Shown here piece after piece: positions 34,105 to 44,999 of a stretch of DNA of 64,000 nt (position 1 is its first letter; each line of letters begins with the position of its first letter). The notes under the pieces are model-generated. The model was not told the DNA's origin. It was given only the letters and a program-made list of their open reading frames with translations, and did not search any database. This DNA is from Cocos nucifera (taxonomy: Eukaryota > Streptophyta > Magnoliopsida > Arecales > Arecaceae): contig QRFJ01000056.1 in assembly GCA_006176705.1 (NCBI GenBank), positions 2,914,679 through 2,978,678 on the forward strand, read 5' to 3'. The translations under genes and the position numbers were made by a program.

Positions 34105-35747
34105 AGTTTCGGAACCTGATAGTGCATGAAAGGAGCCAAGTTTCAGAGCCTAATGGTACATGGAAGGAAAGGAGAAGTCGTACAAGATGAAATCAGAAAT
34201 CTGCAAAAGAATTTCATGGTATATCTTAAATCTATCTTTGTTATTGCTGTGGTTTGGCCAATCGAAAGCAGCAAGTTAAAGGTGGAGGTTGAGAGGATTA
34301 ACGGTAAGGGATTTTTTTGGGGTGAAAGAATTTGGTGCATGATTTGCTGATCCATCTTGGTGGAAAGATCAGGATGTATGATAGTTATCTAACAAATAGA
34401 AAGCACTGGAGTGCTGCAGTAGTGCTTTTCTGAGGATGTAGGACTGAGAGAGGCTCAATGGTGCAGCAGCCAAGGGAGGTATCTCAGTAGAAAGCATCAG
34501 GGTTCTATAGAAAGATGGATAGTGTGAGGCTGTTGAAGAGAGATTTTTTAAGAGATAATGATCGAAGGAAGGCTGAAGAAGCCACTATACATCCTTCGAT
34601 GTCTGAAAGGTGGAGAAGTAGTCGGAGATATATTCAGTGATTCGACTAGAGCATGGATTTGCGAAGCCTTGGGAGTGATAGAAATGGATGATCCATGGAG
34701 GTCCAGCAGTTTAGGACTGGATGGCTGTAGAGCGGCATAGAGATGAGTCAGGAAGCACTGGAGTGCTACAGTAGTGCTTTCCTGAAGGCATAGAAGCTGA
34801 GAGAGGCTCGACGGTGCCACAGTCGAGGAGTGTATCTCAGCAAATTATGTCAGAGGCTTCTCAGAGAGACTAGATGTAGATCTCAGGGAGAGCCAGGGGA
34901 TCTCAGAAAGCGTCAGGAGGTCTCAGATAGTCGGGAGTATCATAGATCAAGTTTCTTTTGCAGAAGCAATAGGAAGAGTCACGGCTCAGGTGGAGGATGG
35001 TTCTCTGGACGCAACTGAAGTGATGGTTGGTGTAGGGGCAGAAGAGAAGGACTAGGGTGGAATTTTTTATGGTTCAGTCACTGAATTCAGAAGAGTTAGA
35101 TGAGCTCTTGGGTTTCGAAGGTGCCCAGGGATTGCGGAGGTATCCAAGATGGCTTTGAAAAGGGCCACAGAGTGTGGAGGATTAGAAGGGGCAGCGACGG
35201 TGTTCGAGGTGCAGCGGTAGGCTCAGTAGTGCAGTATTGAGTGGTTGGCTTCGAGGGACTCGGTGACTGAGTCGACTTCTGCAGCATTAGGTAGACTTCG
35301 GATATAGGTGGAGCTTCGTAGTGGTGGCTTCACAAGTGGAGAAAAAATTTGGCATGAGTTCATAGCTAACGATCAGCATCGGTGATGCATAGTTCCAAGT
35401 GGAGCAGCATGTGCAGGTGAACAGGCGTAGCTCTGAGAAGATCGTATCAGGTGATACAGCAAGTGCTGGTGCAAAAATGCTATAGGTTCTTCAGAAAAAT
35501 TCAGAGAAAGTGATGCAGTTGCTAAGTAGAAGGGATCGTACAATTTTAGAGTGGTGCAGAGGTGCAAGCCAAGGTCTTCAGTGGTGGAGGCGGTCATCCC
35601 AAAGGCCTCAAGGATGCACAATAACTAAAGAGGATTGACGGAGGCGATGATTGCATAAGAGGCTGTTGAGTGCGTTGGGATAGTGGGATCGTGCAGGAGG
35701 TCATTGTCGAGGAGTTTGCCAAGGCTTGAAAGCACCAAGATGGAGAT
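34105..35747 (+). other. Element F internal region, non-coding
   Basis: No frame longer than about 80 codons and no retrotransposon motif were found. It holds a diverged direct repeat of about 90 bp: GCACTGGAGTGCTGCAGTAG at 34407-34426 recurs as GCACTGGAGTGCTACAGTAG at 34755-34774. Purine-rich sequence ahead of 35748 (CACCAAGATGGAGAT) could act as the polypurine tract. Confidence 0.7.
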
Positions 35748-36674
35748 TATGAGGATTTATGGTGCTCCCAAGCCTTGGAAGGCCACGAAAGGAGCCGGGG
35801 TATTGGCTCCTGAGATTCCAGGGGCTTGGTTGGTGCTTCAAAGATCTAAAATTCAAAATGAAGTAAGAAACCAAAGTCAGAGAATCAAGACTACAGAAAT
35901 AAGATTTTCTCCAGGTTAGCTGGCTCGGTTCAAAATTGGATCGGTTAAGTCTCAGTGCACAGGCAAAACAGAGAACTGTGCATTTGAAACTGCTGGCATG
36001 GCATAGAATGGGCTGGCTCAATTTCAGACTGAGCTGACCCAGTGGAACTTAGCCAACTCAGTACTGAGATTGAGCCGACTCAGTGCACGGGCAGAGTTAC
36101 ACGAGGGTCTATTTTGGACTAGGATTTGGATTGATCCTAGGGATCTTAAGATCTGATTTGAGAGATCTTAAGGGGGCTAACTCATGTATGGATCGGATCT
36201 AGATCCAGAGGATGAGAGCATGGAAGATATGGGTGTACATGGACTCGGTGAGTGCTTTCATATATTGGATTAGTTAGGAGAGTTTTTGGTCAGGCCTAAT
36301 GGCTATGTATAAATACATAGGTTGTATTAGAGTTTTCAAGGTTGGAATCAATACAGACCTTTTCTCCCTCAATTCTCTCTTCTTCTCTTCCTCTAGTGTA
36401 GTTGCCCTAGGTTCTTGAATAAGCCCTAGAGAGGGGGAGTCTCCCTCAAGCCCAAGGAGGGAGGTGTCCCAGCATAGATCTAGGTGTTGGATCTATGGTT
36501 TGCTGCCCATAGAGAATATCACAGATTTCTTCAGATCCGTGCTAAAGATTAGGAGCTTTCACAACATGATATCGGTGCTTGTGATGTCAAGGATGATTGG
36601 CGTTCAAGCAATATCATGGGTCTACAATTTAGTATCAGAGCTAGGTGATGTCTGAAATATTGTGGATGGCAATA
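35748..36674 (+). repeat. Element F 3' LTR
   Basis: This pairs with 33162-34086. It starts TATGAGG (TG to TA change) and ends GATGGCAATA immediately before GAGGG. Confidence 0.85.
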
Positions 36675-36679
36675 GAGGG
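36675..36679. repeat. Target-site duplication of element F, right copy (GAGGG)
   Basis: This is the identical partner of 33157-33161. Confidence 0.8.
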
Positions 36680-37089
36680 CGTACGTTCGAGCAACTAGAA
36701 GAGATTCCGAGATTGGGTCATATAGTCATGGACTTTAAAAATACCTAACTTCAGCATCGGTGGGAAGTCCATCACCTTAGATCTCGCACCTCCGTAGATC
36801 TGAATACCTTTTATGGAATCCCAAAGCCTTAAGTCTTCAGAGGAGCTCTTTCTGCATATCGACGGCCTCAGCTTCATCAGGTTTTTGACCGTGTCTTCGC
36901 ATCAGAGTTATGCTTTTGTAATTCCATCCGAGTTGTTAACTATTGTTCTTTGTAGAAGCAATTGAGTTATTACTCTTGTAAAAGTTTTTTTTTATAAAAT
37001 AAAATAATTTTGTTTCCTTTACATCACACTTTATTTTTGTTCTATCTATATTGTTATTTATAGCGATCAAAGGAATCTTGAACCCGTGT
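36680..37089 (+). pseudogene. Antisense region 3 of element E, right part
   Basis: This continues the plus-strand frame interrupted by F (TFEQLEEIPRLGHIVMDF) and soon meets stops. A segment DRVFASELCFCNSI is read in the same phase at 36885-36926. After 36970 the sequence becomes T-rich, like a gene 3' end. Confidence 0.35.
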
Positions 37090-37620
37090 GGATTTCTTTA
37101 ATCGAATGGATTTGAGATGGTTTCGATCTGAGAAACTTATTGTTAAATATTTTGAATAAAGAAATTTTATTTGAAGTGGTTCCGATCTGAGAAACTTACT
37201 GTTAAGTATCCCGAACAAAAAAATTTAATTCGAAGTGGTTTTGATCTGAGAAACTCGCTGTTAAGTATTTCGAATAAAAATTTTTTTTGTTAAGTATCCC
37301 GAATAAAAAAATTTAATCCGAAGCAATTTCGATCTAAGGAACTCACTATTAAGTATCCCGAATAAATAAATTTTATTCAAAGTGGTTTCGATCTGAGGAA
37401 CTCGCTGTTAAGTATCCTGAATAAAAAAATTTTATCCGAAGTGGTTCCGATTTGAGAAACTCACTGTTAAATATTCTGAATAAAGAAATTTTATCCAAAA
37501 TGATTTCGATCTAAAGAACTTGCTGTTAAGTATCCTGAATAAAGAAATTTTTGTTTGAAGTAGTTTCGATCTGAGGAACTCGCTGTTAAATATCCCAAAC
37601 AAAAAAAATTTATTCGACTT
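37090..37620. repeat. ~60-bp tandem array at the 3' side of element E pol
   Basis: About eight diverged copies of a unit like GATCTGAGAAACTCGCTGTT followed by AAGTATCCCGAATAAA and an A/T-rich spacer with GAAGTGGTTTC. It lies directly after the end of pol in element sense. Tandem repeats in this position are known from plant Tat/Ogre elements and can seed satellite DNA. Confidence 0.85.
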
Positions 37621-37719
37621 TGTTTTCCAGTTCGATAGCTACACAAATATTCGTCTGACAAAGAAAGTAGTTGAACTTAGAAAGCTACTCATTTATTCAT
37701 TTCATTAGTAGTACATCCG

Positions 37720-38700
37720 AAGATTAGCTGAATTCCATGGCCTGGAAAGGAGTGTCCCATTGAATTATTTTAGTCAATAAGTCCCTGATCGTACAACTTC
37801 ATCGACCTGATAGGGTCCTTCCTAGTTGGGTGAAAGCTTTTCTTGCTCATTTGGCTTGGATACTTTTGCTCTCCGAAGGACAAGGTCACCGACTCGAAAT
37901 TTTTTTGCCTTGATGCGGGAATTATAGTATCTGACGACCTTTTGCCGATATGTGGTCATCCTTACCACTGCTTGTTCTCTAATTTTTTCAATCAAACCAA
38001 GATTGGCTCTGAGCCAAATTAGATTAGTGTCCTCATCATATTCTTCGACTCTGATGGAGGGGAGCCCAAATTCTACTAGTATGACGGTCTCGGTGCCAAA
38101 TGCCAAGTTGAAGGGCATTTCACCTATTGGAAGCCTTTGAGTGGTTCAATAGGCCCATGGAATGTGGTAGAGTTCTTCTGCCCACGTCCTTCTAGTTCGA
38201 TCTAATCTAGCTTTGAGACCTTGAAGGAGGGTTTTGTTGGTCACTTCTACTTCTCCGTTCGCTTGTGGGTAGCCTACTGAAGTGAAGCACTGCTCTATCC
38301 CATGATCTTCACAGAAGTCTTCTAGCCAAAAACAACTAAACTATCTTTCGTTATCTAAAATCAATACTTTCAGAAGTCCATAGCGGCAAATGATTGATTT
38401 TCAAATAAAATTTTGGACCTTCATCTCTGTGATCTAAGCTAAGGGCTCGGCTTCTATCTACTTGGTAAAGTAATCAATAGCCATGAGTAGGAATTTTCGC
38501 TGACCAGAAGCTCAAGGAAATGGGCCTAAAATGTCCAATCCTCATTGAACGAAAGGCCAGAAGGATTCAATGAGAGTTAGGAGAGATGCGGGCTGACGCT
38601 GAACCCGATCATTGCATTGACATTATTCACATCTTCGGATGAAATTTTGAGCATCCTGTTGCATTGTGGGCTAGTAATATTCTTGCCAAAGAATTTTGTA
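37720..38700 (-). pseudogene. Element E integrase (degenerate)
   Basis: On the minus strand this runs from a zinc-binding-like CEXCQCNDRVQRQ region at about 38600, through LDILGPF (first Asp, about 38530) and LILDNE (second Asp, about 38365), to NGEVEVTNKTL (Glu, about 38260). The open frame 38118-37822 holds FNLAFGTETVILVEF and KKFRVGDLVLR. The last codons read NLRMYY near 37710, like A's pol end. All DDE positions are visible, but stops interrupt the core. Confidence 0.82.
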
Positions 38701-39640
38701 AGATAAAGATCGACCCCTCAGATGATTTTCGTAGATTCCTTCATGAACCTTCCACATAGCGTAATCAACCTCCGAAGGGCGCAAATACCTCAGAAGCAGC
38801 AAGGAGAAAGATCCCTTGTATAGGTCGTTGTCGAGCAATATATACCTGACTGCTTGATTTCTGACCTTTTGAGTTTCTTTTCGATCTGGCAGTGTTTCTC
38901 CAGTCTTCAAGTATTTTATAATGGGATCCATCCAGTTGGACTCTTCATTAATTTGCTGAATTGTGTGGGGCTCTCCTAAACTCAAAGTTTCAGAACTTTG
39001 GAGTAGGCTTCTCTCCCTAGATCGACGGACAGCAAAGATGCGAGTTTTGATAAAGCATCCACCTTAATATTTTACGTCCGAGGATCTGTTGGATGTCAAA
39101 ATATTTGAAGCATGAGGTTAAATCCTTTACCTTTTAGAGTTATTTCCTCATGTTTTTCTCTCGAGCTTCGTATTCTTTCTTTATTTGCCTCACCATAAGC
39201 TGGGAATTGTCGTACACTTTCAGACATTGGGCTCTAGTTTGCTGAGCAATTTTTAATCCAGCGATCAGGGCTTCGTATTCCATCTCATTATTAATAGCTA
39301 AAAATTCAAAGTGGATGGCGTATGCTGCCATGTCCCTATCTGGACCAGAAAGGATAATTCTAGCTCCTGATCTTATTGAGTTCGAGGAGCCGTCAATGTG
39401 CAAGATCCATGTTTCCTCTGGATCTTTTCGATTTGGCTTCGGATCTTCATTGCTTTGTGAGCTTGCAGGGTCTTCATATCTAGTCGTTGGATTTTCTTCT
39501 AGGGGCTCCCCACCCGGTATTGTACATTTGAGGACAAAGTCGGCTAAAATTTGAGCCTTAATGGATGGCCTCAATCGGTAGTGAATGTCCAACTTTGAGA
39601 GCTCCAAAATCCACTTTGCTATCCGTCTGAAAGAATTCGA
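38671..39640 (-). pseudogene. Element E RNase H-like domain and integrase lead
   Basis: Frame 39607-39140 (155 codons) holds MELSKLDIHYRLRPSIKAQI, then ILHIDGSSNSIRSGARI (first Asp), INNEMEYEALIAGLKIA (Glu) and LKVYDNSQLMVRQ, where the usual Asp-Ser is Asp-Asn. This is the second RNase H of Tat elements. Frame 38985-38671 follows with the poorly conserved lead to integrase (NDLYKGSFSLLLLRYLRPSE). Confidence 0.8.
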
Positions 39641-39789
39641 CTAATGTAGTACCGACTTCAAAGACTGGTCCGTGAGCACTATCACGGTATGAGTTTGAAA
39701 ATAGGGTCAGAGTTTTCTTGCAGCAATAATCAGTGCGAAAATTATCTTTTCTAACTTTGCATATCGGGTCTCCATATCGTGGAGGACCT

Positions 39790-40850
39790 TATTGATGTAG
39801 TATATAGGCTTCTGGACTCGTTCCTCTTTTGGGACAAGGACCACGCTGATTGCCATGGGCAATACAGCAAGGTAGAGATAAAGCTCCTCACCCGATAATG
39901 GTTTGGTGAGTAGAGGCAGGAAATTGGGATATATTTTCAGCTTCTTGAAGGCCTCTTGGCATTCTGAGGTCTATTGAAAATCCATCGGTCGCTTGAGTGT
40001 TTGGAAGAATGGGAAGCATTTTTCAGCTGACTTGGAAATAAAACGATTAAGAGAGGCAATTTTTTCAGTCAAGCTCTGTACATCTTTTATAGTCTTTGGG
40101 GGTGACATTTTCAAGATCGCCTTAATCTTCTCTGGATTCACTTTGATTCTTCTACGAAAAATCATGAAATTGAGGAACTTGCTGACAGTGACTCCGAAAG
40201 CATACTTCGTGGGATTCAATTTTATTTGGTATCGTTAAAAGTATGTCAAATATTTTACGGAGGTCATGCATGTGATTAGGTATCGATCGGCTTTTCACCA
40301 ACATATCATCGACATAAGCCTCCATATTCTTGGCAATCTGACCTTTGAAGATCTTATTGACCTGCCTTTGATATGTGGTCCCCATATTTTTTAGTCTGAA
40401 AGGCATCATCCTATAATAGTAGAGCCCACGGTCAGTAATAAAGGTCATTTTTTTCTCATTTTTTGGGGCCATCCGGATTTGATTATAATCGGAGAAGGCA
40501 TCCATAAAACTCAGTTCATGCTTAGAAGTAGCATCGACCAGTTGGTCAATTCATAGTAATGGGTAGCTGTCTTTAGGGCAGGCTTTATTTAGATTGGTGA
40601 AGTCGATGCACGTACGCCACTTCTCGTTTGCTTTCTTTATTAGAACAGCATTCGCCAATCAGGCTGGGTACATAGCTTTCCAGATGAAACCGGCCTTCAT
40701 CAGTTTATCCACCTCCTCGGTAATTGCCTTTTGACGTTCAGGGATGAAGCTTCGCTTCTTTTACTTTACTGAATGACAGATCGGGTCCACCTTCAGATGA
40801 TGAGCCATTACCGACGGATCGATCCTTGGCATATCAATGGCTGATCAAGC
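39790..40850 (-). pseudogene. Element E reverse transcriptase
   Basis: On the minus strand MDAFSDYNQIRMAPKNEKKM, YYYRMMPFRLKNMGTTYQ and an intact YVDDMLVKS box (about 40300) are in one frame (40505-40152). The connection (FLNFMIFRRRIKVNPEKIKA) is in another frame at 40219-39971. Upstream, near 40720-40560, the RT N-terminus is recognisable but broken by stops. Confidence 0.83.
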
Positions 40851-40868
40851 GAAAAGGTCTACATTTGC

Positions 40869-41681
40869 CTACAAAAGATCGATCAGTTGGTGTTTTGTTA
40901 CTTGATCAAGGCAAGACCCAATTTTCATAGTCCGCTGGGGATTCTCCTTCTCCAGTGGTATATCTTGAAGGTCATCAGATGGTTGAACTCGATTTTCTGT
41001 GAGGTCGTCTCGTGCATCCAGTCCTATTGAAAACTCTAGTTGGTTTCTCGTAGGGTCCTCTATTTGGAGCTTGGTGATGAAGCACTGTCGGACGATGGTT
41101 TGGTTGCTCCGAATCCTTCCCATACCATGAGCTGTCGGAAATTTGACCAGGAGATGATAGCTGGAAACGACAGCCCTAAGTTTCCACAAACTTGGTCTTC
41201 CGAGGATGACATTATAGGCAGAGAAAAGTTTGACAACAAGGAAGTTCGTTTATATGGTCACCTGCCGAGGCGGAGTGCCTACAGTTACAGGTAGATTGAT
41301 CATTCCTTCCGGTGTTATAGTACTGCTGAAAAATTCTTGGATCGGCACGTCAAATAGAATTAACCGATCAAAAGAGTGTCCCATAAGGAAAAAGGCAGAA
41401 AAGTATAAAATATCGACTGAGCTTCCATTATCGACAAATATGCGATGTACATTGAAATCAAAAACATTCAAGAAAACAACCACAGCATCATTGTGCGGTT
41501 GTTGTACACCCTCTACGTCCTGCTCAGTGAAAGTTATTTGTTGTTCAGGCCCATCATCACGTCTGGGCTTCTTTGATGCTGCCACTTCAGATGATCCCCC
41601 GATAATTATATGAATTTCTCCATGAAGAGATCGCTCCTCCGCTATCACCAGGTCTCTTTCCTCCTGCACGGGCATTGGCAT
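40869..41681 (-). pseudogene. Element E protease and linker
   Basis: Frame 41681-41250 carries HNDAVVVFLNVFDFNVHRIF and then VDNGSSVDILYF, a well-preserved retropepsin active-site region (Asp-Asn-Gly-Ser-Ser), plus the flap-like GMINLPVTVG. The linker frame 41189-40869 contains CLDQVTKHQLIDLL ahead of RT. Compared with A and C, this protease is the least damaged. Confidence 0.78.
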
Positions 41682-43240
41682 TTATCGCTGCGACTGAGGT
41701 GGCTGGCGAGCCCTCGGCTGGGGCCGTTGTGGTGGGGTTCTTCCACGAATGAAGCATTCGAGCCTTCCTTCCCGAATTAACTTTTCAATGGCATTGTGAA
41801 GGAGATGGTAGTCTTTGGTGTCATGATCGTGGTCACGATGATAGAAGCAGAATCTCATAGTATCTCGGTGTTCTGGGCCAGTCCACATCTTCGGAGGCTA
41901 GGAGAGTGGGTCTTGGATCTACATCAAAACTTCTCCCCGGATGGCATTCAAAGGCGTATAGTTGTTAAAACGCCTTGTAGGAGACCACTGTCGATCACGC
42001 CTTGGTGGGTTAGTAGATCGGCTATTCTGGAAAGAGCTTCTACCTTCATTCTTCCTAGGTGGAGAGCGGGAGCGCCGTCAGTAGGACTCCTTTTTTGAGG
42101 GAAGGCGCTCCTTATTCGACCCCGTCTGATCACCATTGACAGGGGAGACTTCGGTGAAGGCTTCTTCGACATTAATATACTTCCTCGCCTTCTTCAACAT
42201 ACCATTGAAATCCTTTGGATAAGACTTCACCAATGACCTCTTCAGGTTGTTTCTCTACAATCCAACCATAAAAGTGGACATCGCGATCGACTGATCAAGA
42301 TCGCGGACTTCCAGGATAGCCGTGTTGAAGCGGCTCACATAGCTATGAATCGACTCACCATCCCTTTGATGAATGATATATAGATAGTCGGATCGTTTCT
42401 ACTGTCTATGGCTGCTGACAAAATGCGCCACCACGGATCGGCTCAGCTTGTCAAAAGAATGCCCCCTTGAGAGTGGCGGAGAATGTCCGACAAAGAATAG
42501 CATCCGATGCTCCTTGAAAGAGTAAAGCTGCTTTGAAAGTTTCAATGTGATCAAGGGGATCAGCAGTCCCATTGTAGGTCTTAAGCTAAGGCAGCTTGAA
42601 TCCAGGGGGTGGCAATTTTCGTAGGATCCTCTCGTCGAATGGAGGCTCGCTGCTAAGACCGTCAAAAGGTCGAGAAGCGAAGGCTTTATTCAGAGCTTCA
42701 AGTTTCTTATCGAACTCCCAAAGCTTTCTTTCAATCATCAAGTTCTGGTCGATGAGGGCCTCAGACTGCTGGGGAGAACAGCGGCCTGGAGTAGAACCAT
42801 GCCCTGATTGTAGGCTAAGAGATCATGGACGGGGTTGCTCCCACCCGGGACTTTGTGGAGGTGATAGTGTGGGTGCAACTTGCTGAAAGGATGTCGGCGG
42901 CTGGATTGGCGCCACTGTTGGTGGCGCGAGTGAGATTGTCGGAGGCATCGATTGCACCATTGAGGGTGAAGCAGAAGCAGTCAAATTTGGCTATGGCGCC
43001 ATTAAGAAAGACGCGATCACCGTTTGGACCGCTTGGACAGCAGTCGCTAGGGAGTGGACCTACTGAAGAAGTAAGCTGAATTGATCCATGGTGACATGGG
43101 CCAACTGGATGAATGGAGAGACTTCCACCGTAGGGGGCTGAATGTGATCATCAATCCTCAGATCCGGTTGCTGTGAGGTGGTGGCCTCGGCGACATCGTT
43201 GAGACGGGATGAGGCTTTTTTCGGAGCAATTATTATTTAT
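41682..43240 (-). pseudogene. Element E gag (degenerate)
   Basis: The start lies near 43230 on the minus strand, where an ATT replaces the expected ATG ahead of APKKASSRLND. The N-terminus is Pro/Thr/Ala-rich. The capsid part (42600-42200) includes segments like QLYSFKEHRMLFFVGHSPP. The nucleocapsid part has FCFYHRDHDHDTKDYHLL (about 41860), a decayed CCHC knuckle, and ends in Pro/Arg/Gln-rich sequence. At least three frame changes occur. Confidence 0.75.
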
Positions 43241-43316
43241 TGTGGATTTATTTGATCTTTAAAGATCGGACGATCAGCTTTTCATAGAAATTATGGTAGG
43301 CCAAAAGTTTAGCCCG

Positions 43317-43336
43317 CTCTTTTTCTAGCGTCAATC
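43317..43336 (-). other. Element E primer-binding site
   Basis: On the minus strand GATTGACGCTAGAAAAAGAG follows the LTR. It matches the TTGGCGCTAGAA-type site of Tat elements with one G-to-A change and corresponds to the sites in A and C. Confidence 0.6.
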
Positions 43337-43951
43337 TATTACTACTGAGAATCGTCGGCTTCAGAATTGGAGGAATGGCTCCACGCAGACAAACTTGAGA
43401 ACCTGCAAAACAAAGTCCGGACTGAAGGATTTGGTCTCCGACGAGAACCTTCCGATGCTCAAGTCAGAAACAAGCAAAGTTAATTTCTTTTGAGAGAATT
43501 TCTTGCTTACTTGGGTCCTTGATTTTCATGATATCTGTGAAAAAATTTTTACACGATGGTTATGCCATTCCACTGATTTCGGACCGTTAATCTCATCGTG
43601 GTGAGATTTCTGGGAACCTTTCGAATGGAATAACGATTGATGATGTGATTATGATTTCCAATTTATCGTCGATGATTTTGGACGAGTAGATGACAGCCTA
43701 TTTACGATCTGATTATAATTGTATTACGGTCAATCCGCGGAAGACTTTCTTTATCCAAGGCGATTTAAAGATGATAGATATCAGTCAAAATATTTTTATA
43801 AATATTGGATCAGATCGGCCCTCCAATATTAGTCATATGTTCAGAGGATATTATAATAATATTTTGATCCATAAGCTTTCATCAGGATAAATTGAGCTGA
43901 TTTTAGAATATATCAGTCGATCTAAAATATTTTATTATCATTATTATAATA
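43337..43951 (-). repeat. Element E 5' LTR
   Basis: This is the 615-bp partner of 27207-27824. The plus strand starts TATTACTACTGAGAATCG (TG decayed to TA) and ends ATTATAATA. The AT-rich right end makes the exact edge uncertain by a few bases. Confidence 0.7.
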
Positions 43952-43956
43952 TTATT

Positions 43957-44330
43957 AATTAAAATTTATTTATTTGGGAGCTCAGATGCTGATGCATGTT
44001 CCTTTGGATGGTGATGACAGGTGTATCCTGTTGCACCTCCCATGTCGCACCTCTCCAAAGGAATCGAAACGAGACCCGCCTGGATAACTCATTATTCAAA
44101 AGAGCACTCTGATACCAATTCCACAAAACCAAGCTGAGCGCATGTACCTCGTCAAAGATGTTCCGTCCACAATGACGGCAACGGCGAGGAGAGCACCATC
44201 GACCGATCCATTTGCGGTCCGCTAGCGCTAGGTTCCGGGCCAAGTGCAACCCCAGGCCACCTGGAACTCGAAAGACAAGCCGGCCCGCGTAGGTTTATAG
44301 ATCACGGATAATTCTTTCTGCATCACAAAA
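43957..44330 (-). mobile_element. Relic with initiator-Met primer site
   Basis: On the minus strand GGAATTGGTATCAGAGTGC lies at 44106-44124, a TGGTATCAGAG primer site as in Ty1/copia-type elements. Leader-like sequence follows toward 43975, and possible LTR sequence lies to the right (44130-44330). No partner LTR or coding part was seen. The 96-codon minus frame here crosses the primer site and is not a gene. Confidence 0.45.
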
Positions 44331-44334
44331 CTAC

Positions 44335-44880
44335 GTCCAAAATTTTAAATAATAAAAATATATTTTTTAAAAAAAATTATAAATTTTTTTATAAAAATTA
44401 TAATATTTTTTCATAAAAATTATGATATCAAAATAGTATTTTATTTAAATATTTTTTTATAAAAATTATAATATTCATTCATAAAAATTAGAATATTTTA
44501 AAAAAATATAATATTTTATTTAAAATATTATATTTTTTATGAATAAATATCATAATTTTTGTGAAGAAATATCATTTTTTTATAAAATTTATAATATCTC
44601 TTCATAAAAATTATAATACTTCTGTAATATAATATTTTATTCAAGATGTCATAATTTTTGTAAATGTATGTCATAATATGGTACGAAAAAATAGAAAAAA
44701 AATAAATATATATAAAAATAATATTATAATATTTTTATATAAATTTATGATATTTATTCATAAAAATTATGATATATTAAATAAAATATTATATTTTTTA
44801 AAAATATTATAATTTTTATAAATATTATAATTTTTAAAAAATATTTTTATTTAAATATATATTAAAAAATTTAATTAGGT
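44335..44880. repeat. AT-rich block of repeated foldback words
   Basis: About 545 bp built almost entirely of TTCATAAAAATTATAATATT-type words in both orientations (for example 44390-44480, 44560-44615, 44740-44840). They would form many hairpins. No target duplication or terminal repeat was identified. It sits 0.5 kb upstream of the DUF604-type gene. Confidence 0.7.
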
Positions 44881-44945
44881 GTTTTAATAAAATTATTCGA
44901 AGCGTTATTTTTTCGCACGCCGTAGAAAGCATTACTCTATAGATC

Positions 44946-44995
44946 GCTCCCACTTGGACCGGTTCAGACCCCTCCCACTTGGACCGGTTCAGACC
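44946..44995. repeat. Two perfect 25-bp tandem copies upstream of the gene
   Basis: The unit is CTCCCACTTGGACCGGTTCA plus GACCC, present at 44946-44970 and 44971-44995 without mismatch. It lies about 360 bp before the start codon in the likely promoter. Confidence 0.9.
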
Positions 44996-44999
44996 CCAA

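Larger units (their letters stand above)
33162..36674 (+). mobile_element. Element F: non-autonomous LTR retrotransposon nested in E
   Basis: F is 3513 bp with LTRs 33162-34086 and 35748-36674 and a perfect 5-bp target duplication GAGGG. A primer site complementary to initiator Met tRNA (TGGTATCAGAGC) lies at 34091. The 1.66-kb internal part has no gag or pol motif, so it depends on proteins from another element. The LTR pair is close to 90% identical by eye. Orientation (plus) is given by the primer site. The iMet primer suggests a Ty1/copia-type or mixed parentage, but this cannot be decided without coding sequence. Confidence 0.85.
27207..43951 (-). mobile_element. Element E: 16.7-kb Tat-type element with antisense ORFs
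   Basis: Two LTRs (43951-43337 as 5' LTR, 27824-27207 as 3' LTR) enclose gag, PR, RT, RNase H-like and INT on the minus strand (43240-37720). A ~60-bp tandem array, then about 9 kb with reading frames on the opposite strand, lies before the 3' LTR. Flanks ATATT (27202) and TTATT (43952) match at four of five bases, weak evidence in AT-rich DNA. Antisense ORFs between pol and the 3' LTR are known from Tat-lineage elements. LTRs are roughly 80-85% identical by eye, so the insertion is old. Element F is nested inside. Confidence 0.75.

Noticed and set aside
43959..44249. 96-codon minus frame right of element E
   Set aside because: It crosses a primer-binding site and leader-like sequence and looks like chance.
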